From Pleodorina starrii (lineage: Eukaryota; Chlorophyta; Chlorophyceae; Chlamydomonadales; Volvocaceae): a DNA stretch of 64,000 nt. The notes below the pieces were generated by a model. That model saw nothing but the letters and a program-made list of their open reading frames with translations. It searched no databases and was not told where the DNA came from. The position numbers and the translations under genes are program-made. The stretch is from NCBI GenBank assembly GCA_030267565.1, contig BRXU01000011.1, forward strand, positions 3,188,542 through 3,252,541, given 5' to 3'. The stretch's first letter is position 1. Every line of letters starts with the position of its first letter. This document shows, piece after piece, positions 20,001 through 29,174 of the stretch.

Positions 20001-21986
20001 AGTCGGTGTTTTGGCGGTCGGGGCCAGGAGACTGGCCCCTGCAGCGCTCGTGCCCCTCGAAACGCTGATTGCTGAGCTCACATGAGCCCTCGTACCGCTG
20101 CGCTGCGCTGCCCCGCTGCGCTGCGGTATTTTCCCCCTCTCCCCCACCCGGGATAACCCCCGGGGGAAGGATTTCTTCTGCCACTGAACCGTTAACGGGC
20201 TCCGGCCTATCCTTGGATATCCCCCCCCAACCCGGTTGGCGCCTTGCAGCGAGCGTGTTCTCGGCCTGCGCCGATGGGCAGCTACCTCCCTGGGTGCGGC
20301 ACGTGGTGATGGAGCATGCCGAGTACATTGAGCTGCTGCCGCCGCACCTAGCCGCGGAGCTGACTGACGCGGACCTGGAGAAGATCGCCGGGGCGGGAGG
20401 CAGCGCCCAGGCGGCTGGGGGAGCTGGGGGCGCGGCGGCGGGCGGCAGTGGAGGCGCGGCCGGGACGTCGCGGCCGGCAGCGGCGGCGGGGGCGGCGGTG
20501 GCTGGGGTCCCGCAGTTGCACCCGGTGATTTGGTTCAGGTGGGTGCGGTACTGAGCGGGAGCTGGCGTTATGTCGCTCCGTCCCTTGTTCCTTTTCCGTT
20601 GCGGTGGAAGCCGCCCTCTCCGGCCCGGCTTGGCCCGTCCGGCCGCGCTCACCCCTGCGACGTTGCGTGAGGCCCATCCCTCCGTGGCACACCGGCTCGC
20701 GCCGGCAAGCCTGCACCCGCCCCTGCCACGCGCAATACAGGACCTGCTCCCCGCCCCGCCGCTTCTCCGCCCCGCCCCGCCTCGCCCTCCCAAAACCGCG
20801 CAGGTTCACTGACCACGCCGAGTACAGCCGCCGGCGCCTGTCCAGCCGCGCCCGCGCCCTGCTGCGCCATGTGAGTGCGCACTGCCGCGACGCCGCTGAC
20901 CTGCTGGACACCGCGATGGACCGCCTGCTGGAGTTGCTGCGGGGGGAGGTGGCGGAGTGGACGCGCGCCGTCGCCGCGACAGCCGGCGGCGACCGCTGCC
21001 CGCCGCGGCCCGAGTCCCTCTCCGCCGTGCTGCACCATGCGATCAGTCTGCCCGACCGCCTCATCTCGCTGGCCACCGCGTTGGCGGTGCTGGCTCCGGA
21101 GCTGCGCGAGACGGCGGGTTTCGTGGTTTCGGAGACGATCGCGGAGGGGCTGATGGCGCAGTCAATGGCCGTGAAGGGCGACCTGGCGCACGTGGCGCAG
21201 CGGCTGGCGGCGCTGGAGCAGGTCAGCCAGGCGGCGCAGGAGCAGCGGGCTGCGGTGGCGGCGCGGATGGGGGCGGTGGAGGCAGCGGCCGGCGCCGGGG
21301 GCCTGCCGACGGGTGGGAGTGGGTGGCTGGACGGTGCCGTGCGGGGGGTGTGGCGGGCGCTGGAGGCCGAGGCGCTACGCGACGAGAGCCGCCGGGTGCG
21401 GGTCGAGCTGGCGGCGGCGCTGCGGGCGCAGCAGGCCGCAGCTGCGGCGGCGACGGAGGCCCAGGCGCGGCGCAAAATTGTGACGGAGCGCCGCAACGAG
21501 GAGCTTTTGCGGCGCCTGCCGGTGCAGCCGCCGCCGGAGACGGCCCCGGCGGCGGCGGCGGCCGCCGCCACTGCTGCGGTGCCTTCGGCGCCGCACGGCG
21601 GCGCGTCAGCCTCCAGCGCCGCCGGCGTGGAGGCGGAGCCGCCGCCGCCGCTTCCGGCGGCGGCGGCAACGCTTGAGCCTCCTCCCCCCGCGGGCTGGGC
21701 GGCGGATCGCCTGTTCGATCCGGACCTGCAGCACGACGTGGACTCGGGTCGGGCAGCGCTCCCGGAGGCGGACGAGGACGGTCACCGCGTGCTGCACCTG
21801 GCCGCCCGGCTGCTGTTCCCGGTGGCGGCCAATGCGGTGGTGTTCAAGGCCATCCGGCCGGAGAACCTGATGGCGATGGTGGGCTGGGACGAGAGCGAGG
21901 CGCCCAATGTGGATGTACAGTACGTGGCGCTGCAGGGCCGGGTGGTGCGCCTGCCGCCGGGGTTGCAGGCGGTGCCGGGGGCGTGA
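17018..21986 (+). CDS. F-box protein with helical, Ala-rich C-terminal region
   Basis: Six exons in phase: 17018-17473, 17908-18082, 18542-18976, 19430-19711, 20250-20538, 20804-21986 (TGA), giving 939 residues. Start chosen because an in-frame TAA lies upstream at 16982. Residues about 12-50 read as an F-box: FSLVHVSQFLTCPRDLGRLQ, then CTCKALHRLL and VWTKALKLNY. An F-box would recruit Skp1 in an SCF ubiquitin ligase, with the rest binding substrate. Residues 90-210 form an unrecognised domain (LHYWADHAFIPNSWAPFCAK, MMIGCLKWVLPLLQQNPFP). The last exon is mostly amphipathic helix with heptad-like Leu/Ala (DLAHVAQRLAALEQVSQAAQ), then a Pro/Ala linker, then a conserved-looking end (PVAANAVVFKAIRPENLMAM). 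I do not recognise the family beyond the F-box. Confidence 0.78.
19030..19180 (+). repeat. GGTT and CCCAG simple repeats in F-box intron 3
   Basis: A GGTT array (19030-19058) and, 80 bp on, CCCAG pentamer units (about 19136-19180), both inside the intron 18977-19429. Confidence 0.85.
20186..20222 (-). repeat. Dispersed repeat, inverted copy (F-box intron 4)
   Basis: On the minus strand: ATATCCAAGGATAGGCCGGA then GCCCGTTAACGGTTC, followed by GGCAGAAGAAAT as in the copy at 7260. It ends 27 bp before the acceptor of F-box exon 5 at 20250. Confidence 0.75.
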
Positions 21987-22009
21987 GGGCGGGGCGTGAG
22001 GTGGGAGGT

Positions 22010-22048
22010 GGGCCAGCCACACGGGCAGGCCGGAGCCCGTGAATGGTG
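22010..22048 (+). repeat. Dispersed repeat copy after the F-box stop
   Basis: CAGCCACACGGGCAGGCCGG then AGCCCGTGAATGGTGAA; diverged in the first half. It lies in the 3' UTR. Confidence 0.65.
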
Positions 22049-22513
22049 AAGACGTGCGTCACGGACTGAAGTCTTTCCGTCACGCTTTCCGTCGGATGGG
22101 AGGGAGGGGGAATGGCGCAGAGGGAGAGCCGAGGAAGGGCCACAGCTTCACGCGTGCTTGCAGGCGGTGCTGCGCGGTGCGGTGTGGTGGGGTGTGGTGG
22201 GGTGGGGTGTAGAGGCAGCCAGGCGCCGCGACAGGGCGCTGCGCCGGCCGCCAGGGTTGCTGGTTACTGCCGCCGCGGGGACCAGGGGCTTGGGGCTGGG
22301 CATCGTGCGCGGAGGCTGTCGGAAAGGGGCCGGCGGGGCGCTGGGGCTTTCGCTGCATTGAGGTTCGTGCCATCGTGCGATGTGCAGATACGCGGACGTG
22401 CGGACGTTGGAGTCGTGCGGGGTGAATGATCGTTTTGGGTGGCGGTGGGTGCATGACGCCGCGGTAAGCAGAGGAGTTGTTGAGTTGGGATTTGGGGTTG
22501 AGGTTGCGGCGGC

Positions 22514-22518
22514 TGTAA
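22514..22518 (+). terminator. Putative poly(A) signal TGTAA of the F-box gene
   Basis: First TGTAA on the plus strand after the F-box stop, 528 nt downstream. Long 3' UTRs are common in volvocine algae. Motif evidence only. Confidence 0.45.
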
Positions 22519-23909
22519 GGGAGGCGGTCGGGAGGCGGTGGTTTGACGGTCCCCGCCGGGCTGCCCGAGTGCTGGAGTGGGCTTCCCACATTGCGCTGCC
22601 TTGAAGTGCGAAGTAGCTACCATCCACCCCCGTGTGCGCGTGGAGAGCGAGGCAGCTTAGCTGGGAGCCTGGGAGCGGAGCGGAGCTGCAAAGGGGACGA
22701 GAGGGCAGGAGTGCCGGCAGGTGAGGGGCATGGAGGGTGTGGGGCAAGCGGCAAGGAGGGTTGAAGGAGACGGTGGCGACGGCGCCGGCGGTGTGGTGGA
22801 TTCTCGGCAAGGGCCGGGACCCGGGAGGAGAGTGGGCGCCCGGGGGCTGTGGGTGGGAAGGAGGAGGACAGGAGCATGGCAGGAGGGGGCGATGAGGGAG
22901 GTTCAGGGGTTCTGGAGGGTGGTGGCCTGGAGAGCGGGGTCCAGTGGACGGACGGACGGACGAATTGGGGCGCTCCCTGGGCTGAGGCAGGGAGGCAGGG
23001 AGGGGCCCATACAAATGGCGGGTATGGAGGTCGGATGACAGCTGAACGCTGTTGGGGGAATGGCTGGCTGCATTGCTGTTTGAAGGCAGGCCCTGGGGTT
23101 GTTGTTGTGGTTGTTACGGTTGGGTGCAGACTCCGGAAGAGGGGAGCCAAAGGAGCTGGGTGGTGCCCAGTGGGTGCCCCATGCACATGCTGCTGTTGCT
23201 GCATTGCCGGGCCAACCAACAAAATCGAGGCCTGGTCCAGTCGCGAGTCTGCCGTGACGGGTAGCCGTCCGAAAGGTTGCGGTGCGGAAAATGACCTGTA
23301 CGATAGTGCACACTGACGTTTGCGTCAGTTGTCCAACCTGGCGTGCATCTGCTAGGGGTGGCCTTGTGAGAGGCGCCCGCGGGAGCCCGCTTCTGGGCCG
23401 GTAAATTCGACCCTGACTCCTGAGCCAGGGCCGCCGGGGCTGGGGCTGAGTCCCCACCATTGAAGAGAAGCTATTCCTTTCCTCTGATCGCTTATGTGTC
23501 CGAATGCCGGGGGCTCGAGGTCGAAGGCTCGAACTGCGAAGCCTGTCGTTGACTTCGACCAGTTGACGGTTGTACGGGCTTGCAGTTGGGACGCGCATGC
23601 ATCGGCGTAGCCCGCGCTGTGTGTGCTGTCCGCGTTATTCAGAAGAGTTGTAGGCGACCCACATAAGACGAGGAAGCCGCAAATCCTTCGTGCCAAAGCG
23701 TCATTGCAATTTTTTAAGGAGGAGTAATACGATCACTTGTAGAGATATTACTTCCTACTTATTTCGCATATTTAATTACACGCCAAGTCGTCGATATTGA
23801 ACATGAAAAGCTTGGGCGGTCTGGTAGTTTGGTGTTGTCGATAGCTACGCAGTGAGTTAATACCAAATTAATTACCACCGTAATATTGTTCAACCGCTGC
23901 GAAAATCGC

Positions 23910-26900
23910 ATGGCCGCGAAAGCGCCAGTTGAAGTGCCGGGCGAAGGCCGACCCGGAGTGGCGACCACGACAGCCCAGGCCAAGACCACAAAGGCTCCTT
24001 TCTTGTGCCTCAGCAGCCTCAAGCTGACCCAGTTTCCTGAAGGTTTGCAGAACGCGCTTGCTCACATGGGCCCTGTCGTATCGCCCGCTGGTGGGATGTC
24101 ACTCGCCCATCGGCAACTTGGGTCGCAGGTCTGAACGCGCTGAAGAACCTGACCAACCTAGATGTTTCCAACAACGGCATCGCCAGCATTCCGGAAAAGG
24201 GGCTTCCGCCCAGCCTGGTGGAACTAACCATCACTGGCTGTCAACTGACGGAGCTGCCATCCAGCATCGGCACCTTGCCTCGCCTGAAAAAGCTGTTTGC
24301 CGGGGCCAACAAGTAAGCTCCCCTGCCTCTCCACATGCCGACGCAAACTCCCCGGGCCTTGGGGTGTGGGTGTCGAAACCGTGTTTGGATTTCGCCGGCC
24401 GCATTTCAAAGCCCACCAGGCCTCCCCACCCTCAGACGACACCCTCCCTCCTCCCACACGCACACACGCACAGACGCCACAACCGACCCACCTCAACCTC
24501 CACCAACCACACCTCTGGCAACAACCCACATCCAGACACCCTCGGCACCCTCAACATTGAGCCGTAAACCCTACCATGTACCCGGACCCGCGCCTCCTTC
24601 CTCCCCGCTCACGCTCTCTAGCTCCGCCCTTGGTCCACAGAACCCGCCGCCTCTCACCCCCTCCCATTCCCCCTCCGCCCCCTTCTCCTCAACTCCCCCC
24701 CCCCGTCCCGACCCCCCCCCCCCACACACACACACACCCCACGTAGGCTTCAGCGCATCGAGCCCGTGTTCCGGTCTCAGTCGCTGCAGCACGTGGGTCT
24801 GGCCTACAACCGGGTTTCGGAGCTGCCACCCGAGGCGGTGCTGGCGGGCAGCCCGCTGCTGTCGTTGGACCTGTCGCACAACGACCTGGAGGGGCTGGCG
24901 GTGCGTGGAGTGGGGTGTTGGAGTGGGGGGTTGGAGTGGGGGAAGTGCGAAAACGATACCGGCGGTCGGCGGTGGGAGGGCGGGTGGGGACTGGGTAGAG
25001 ATGCGGACGTGCTCGGTTGGTGCTCGGCTGGTTTGCTCGGCTGGGGACTGGGGATCATGGAGATGAAGCTTGGGGGAGGAGGGGGAGGGGGAGGGGTATG
25101 GGGGGCTGGAGCTCTGGTGGGGGCCCCGAGGAGGGGGAGGGGGAGCGGCGCCTTGGGCTGGCGGCTGCTGGTGGGCTGATGGGCTGGTGGGCTGCCAAGT
25201 GTCCATCCTCGCTGCCCTCACATCAAAAGCCTGCCGGCGGGCCATGAAGGTGCCGGCGGCCCCCCTCCCCCCTTCCCCCTTCCCCCTTCCCCCGGAGCGA
25301 CCTGACAGCGACCTGACAGACAGCCCACCCCACCTCAGCACACCACTGTCCGTCGTCTCTCTCCTCCTCGAGTTTTCCTCTCCTCACCTCACCTCCCCCC
25401 CTCCGTCTCCCCACCCTCCTTCCCCCACCCCTCCGTCTCCCTCCCCCTCCAGTCCACACTCGGCCAGCTGGCTCTGCTCCCCTCCCTGGCGGCCCTCAGT
25501 CTGGGGGGCAACCCGCTGGCGCTGCTCCCCCGCTACGTGGGGGAGGTGCGGGGCCGCATCAAGCAGCTGCTGTACCTGGATGGAATGGTGGGGGGGGGCT
25601 GGAGGGCTGGGGGGGCTGGAGGGGAGGGGGGCCTGGAGGGGAGGGATGCGGGCTTAGGGGGTTTAAGGGGTGGGGGCATGGAGGGGGTCTGGACAGGGCA
25701 GGGGGAGGATCGCGGGGACTTGGGGAGGGCCTGGGGTGAGAGATGGGGAGAGGGAGGGCGGAGGGGATGGAGGGAGGGAGGGGTATGCATGCAAGCTGGG
25801 GCCTGCCGCATTCCTCATGCATGCATGTCATGACCCCTCCATCCCCTCCTCCCCTGTCCTCCCCCCACCCCCACCCCCACCCTCGCACTCAGCGCCTGGA
25901 CCTCCCGGCCAACAGCCGCCCCGGCACCGCCAACTCCGTCGGGCCCGGCGGCGGCGGCGGCAGCAGCGGCCGGCAGCTTCACCACCAACACAGCTCCACC
26001 GCCGGGCTGCTGGGGGCCGCTGCCGCCTCCCTGGCGCCATCCACCAGCGGCAATAACCGCCAACTGGGGCCCGCGGGGGGGAGGTCCTTTGGGGGCGGCA
26101 CCCAGACAGTGAGGTTCGAGGAGGGCGGCGGAGCCGGCGGCGGCGGCGGCGGCGACGTCACGGCGGTGACGCTGACGCTGCGTGGTCTGCGGCCCGCGGA
26201 GGATCCGTTTGGTTGGCTGAAGAGGCGGTGGGAGGAGCAGATCTCGGTGGCGGAGGAGCTGGGGCTGACGACACCGCCCACCCTGGAGTGCCCGGTGCCG
26301 CCGCTGCAGCCCTTCATATACCACCTGGAGATGACGGATGTGGAGGGTGCGTTGGGGAGAGAGTGTGTGTGTGTGTATGCGTGGAAGAGTGAGAGTGTGT
26401 GCGTGTAACCGTGTATGCGTGACTGTGTGCGTGTGTGTGTGTGTATGCGTGGGAGAGTGAGAGTGAATATATGTGTGTGTGCTTGGAGGGGTGCTGAGGT
26501 CGGGGAATGTCGCCTTGGTTGCTTTGGTCGCTTGGATTGCTCGGGAACACGGTCCGTCGTTGCGGAGCCCCCAGGCCCCGCCCACACATTCACAACCCCT
26601 TCACACGTGTCCATACGTCCGCCCCCCGGCCCCCGGCCGCCGGCCCCTGAGCTGGAACTGTAACGGGGACCCACACCGACCCGCCCCCCGCCCCCCTGCA
26701 GGCACCCCCCTGGCCTGTGTGCCGCTGCGTCTGGCTCCCCCCACCCCACCTGATGTGGCGGTGATGTTCGACCCAAAGGCAAAGGCCGCAGCGGCGGCTG
26801 CAGCGGCCAAGGAGGCCAAGAAGTCGGTCAAGCCCACCACTCCTTCCAAGGCGGGGCGGGCTGGGGGGGTTATCCACGTATAGGGGGGCGGGGGGCTGGT

Positions 26901-28467
26901 GGGGGGCGGGGGGCTGGTGGGGGGCGGGGCTGGGGCTGGGGCTGGGACTGGTGGGGGTCATCCACGTATAGGGCCGGGCCCGGGGGGCAGGGGGAGGAGG
27001 GGTGGTGGAGCTGGGGTTGTTGGGGGGAAGAGGAGGGGAGGAAGAGCAAACGAGGCGGGTTGGAGAGGGCGGGGATGGGAGGGGAGGGCGGGGGGGGGGG
27101 TTAGGAGAGCAATGAATGCGTCCCCCCGGCTGCCGTCCTTTGCCGCCCGGCCCCGCAGACAGCAGCCCGCCGTGCTGCCATTCGGCTGCCCCCCCCGCAC
27201 CCCCCCACCCCCCTCCACACACTGACACTGTCCCTGTCCCCCTGACACTGCCCCTGTCCCCCGCTTCGTTGGGCTTCAGGGCAAGAAGGGCGGCAAGGGC
27301 CCGGCGGTGGCGTCAGAGGCTGCAGTTCAGCGGCAGTTGGAGACGGGACTGCTGCGGCTGACTCTGCCGCTGAGGCCGGTGGCGGAACACCGGAACTGGC
27401 TGAGATCAGGTGGACAGGGGGGTGGGGTGGGTGGGTAGGGGGGGTGGAGTGGAGGTGGAATGTTGGAGTGGGTCGCGGCGGGCTGTGTGGCGTACCGTAT
27501 TTATGTGATGTGGAGGGGCAACCTCTGCAACCGGTCTCCATGATACGCAGGTTGCAACTCCCTCAACTCCCTCCCCCCGGCCCCCACTCCCGCCCCCACT
27601 CTCCCTCGGCTGTTGCTGCTGCTGCAGGCACCACAGTCACCATGTACAAGACGACGCTGACGGCGGTGGCCCGACCGCCCACCGCCCCGGACCCAGCGGA
27701 CGCGACGGGAGGGCGGGGCAAGGCGGGCGGGGGCGGAGGGAAGAAGAAGAAGGACGAACGTGAGCCGGGAAGGCAAAGGCGGGGGTGTGGGGGGGGGGCG
27801 GGCTTGGAGCGGGAGGGGAGGCTTGGAGAAGGCGGCCGGCGGCATGGGAAGGCGGGAGGGAGGGCCGGGGGAGGGCGGTGCCGCTACCCGGGGATGCGGC
27901 TGAGGGGGAGGGGGCGCAGCGGCGTCACTGCCCACTGTCACGCGTCGGAGATCCGGAGACCTTACTGCCCTGTCCGCACTCCGACCTGTAAGCAGCAGAC
28001 GGCTGACGACACCGCCAGTTGGGGCCCGGCCGCAACCCCACCGCTGCTGCGACCATAGGCAGCATTAAGGCTTGTAAGTTGTTCCCCGACCCCAACACAT
28101 ACAAACACACACAGCCACACACACGCACATCAACCACCGCCGCCTGTTCCCGTCCCCCTCGTTCGTCCCTCCCGCCCAACGCCGTGCAGCCGCGCCCGTG
28201 GAGTACGACATCACCAGCGCTACGGAGGCCGTCGGCAGCGCCGTGCTGCGCGCGGGGGCGGCGGTGGTTGACGGTTACACGTTGGAGGCGAGCGAGCGGT
28301 TGGACTTTGTGCCGCCGCCGCCGTTGTTCGACGAGCGGGGCATCCGAACGGCGCTGCAGGACTCGCGCCACTCCAGGGAGGCTGTGGGGCACGTGGATGT
28401 CAGTGTGCGGCTGCACGTGCCGCTGCCTCTGCCTCTGGGTCCCGGGGGGGCGGGAGGGGAGGGGTGA
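23910..28467 (+). CDS. Leucine-rich-repeat protein, possibly axonemal (LRRC43-like)
   Basis: Nine phase-matched exons: 23910-24042, 24129-24312, 24747-24900, 25453-25587, 25893-26346, 26702-26868, 27280-27409, 27628-27759, 28190-28467 (TGA); 588 residues. Residues 20-200 are leucine-rich repeats: LTQFPEGLNALKNLTNLDVS across the first junction, then SLVELTITGCQLTELPSSIG, LQHVGLAYNRVSELP, LLSLDLSHNDLEGLA, LPSLAALSLGGNPLALLPRY. The repeat register runs unbroken over each splice site, supporting the model. The rest has a Gly/Ser linker, beta-like stretches (FIYHLEMTDVEG, VDVSVRLHVPLPLP) and Lys-rich inserts (GKKGGKG, GGKKKKDER). LRRs with this type of tail occur in flagellar proteins such as LRRC43; that match is from memory of layout and uncertain. 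The donor of exon 6 lies inside a dispersed repeat. Confidence 0.75.
26362..26480 (+). repeat. GT-rich duplicated block in LRR intron 5
   Basis: Two copies of a block GTGTGTATGCGTGG then GAGTGAGAGTG, about 75 bp apart, just after the donor of exon 5. Confidence 0.75.
26868..26976 (+). repeat. Two dispersed-repeat fragments in LRR intron 6
   Basis: GTTATCCACGTATAGG starts at 26869 and CATCCACGTATAGGGCCGGG at about 26959, separated by short GGGGGGCTGGTGGGG tandem units. The first overlaps the splice donor of exon 6. Confidence 0.75.
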
Positions 28468-29174
28468 TACCGGGGATGGATGCCGCAGCGGAAGGACGGA
28501 GCGACGGAGGGAAGGGGTGAGGGGTGATCATCACAGTGTGATGTGGGATATGGCCTCTTGAGGTCTCTCGCTGTCGATTGGAAGAGCTGAGGGCGGCGCG
28601 AGGAGAGCAGGAGGGCAGGAAAGCAGGGGAGAGGGAGAGGGGCGTGCGGGCCGTGCGTGTCCGGTGGCAAGGGGGCCAGGAGGGCGGCGGGTTCCCATGC
28701 TCCCGTCTCGCACCGTCCAGGGACGGCCCCCGGGTTGGGTTTGGGCCGCCAGGAGCCCCCCCCCCGCCCGCCCGCCCCCCCCCGCCCCGCGACGACCTCT
28801 TCAGAAGGAGACCGAAAAGGCGGGCAGGCAGGCAGACAGGCGGGGCAGTGCGGCGCTGCGCTATTCGTTTATTGCCGCATTTGTTGAGCGGTGGTCGCGT
28901 TTGGCAGTGATGGGACAAGCAGTAGCATTACCTCTGTAGTGGCAGGGAGCGAGTGGCCGCTGCAGTTGCCCGCAGACTCACAAAAGCGCTTGTAAGAATG
29001 ATCGTAAGCGTAGGAAGACGATGATGGCAATTAAGGGCGAGACTGGCAGCGGGAGGCGCATGCTTGCGGACACTGGAAGGGCACCGCAGCCTCCTGCCTT
29101 GCTCCTCCTAACCTACCGATAATGGCCAGCGGGACACCCGACCTGCCCGACCAGCCAGGGGCGCAAGGGGACGC
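28468..29174. other. Convergent 3' intergenic region
   Basis: The LRR gene (plus) and THYN1-like gene (minus) end here tail to tail, 707 bp apart. The first 350 bases are GC-rich with simple Pro/Arg-coding shadows; 28860-29110 is more balanced. I found no minus-strand TGTAA here for the THYN1-like gene, so its poly(A) site is unknown. No gene seen. Confidence 0.5.
28991..28995 (+). terminator. Putative poly(A) signal TGTAA of the LRR gene
   Basis: First TGTAA on the plus strand after the LRR stop, 524 nt downstream and before the convergent THYN1-like stop at 29175. Motif and position only. Confidence 0.45.

Larger units (their letters stand above)
21987..23909. other. Intergenic region between F-box and LRR genes
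   Basis: Holds the F-box 3' UTR, a diverged copy of the dispersed repeat (22010-22048), short simple repeats (GGTGTGGTGG at about 22188-22207, GGAC units at about 22946-22961) and a perfect hairpin at 23312-23329. Minus-strand open frames between 22148 and 23598 look like frame shadows of GC-rich DNA: they have no recognisable domain and no phase-matched splice partners. The last 200 bases (23690-23890) are AT-rich, likely the promoter and 5' UTR of the LRR gene. Confidence 0.5.

Noticed and set aside
20348..21571. 407-codon minus-strand frame opposite F-box exon 6
   Set aside because: It is the antisense shadow of a high-GC coding exon whose plus-strand frame is continuous and spliced in phase with five other exons.
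23470..23560. tRNA-like stretch with a GGCTCGAAC box
   Set aside because: I could not fold a cloverleaf with an acceptor stem or an A box at the right spacing.
22148..23598. Minus-strand open frames between the F-box and LRR genes
   Set aside because: Low-complexity Pro/Ser/Arg composition, no recognisable motif and no phase-consistent exon chain.
24901..25452. Additional LRR exon (VSILAALTSKACRRAMKVPAA)
   Set aside because: The leucine-rich register is continuous from exon 3 to exon 4 without it.
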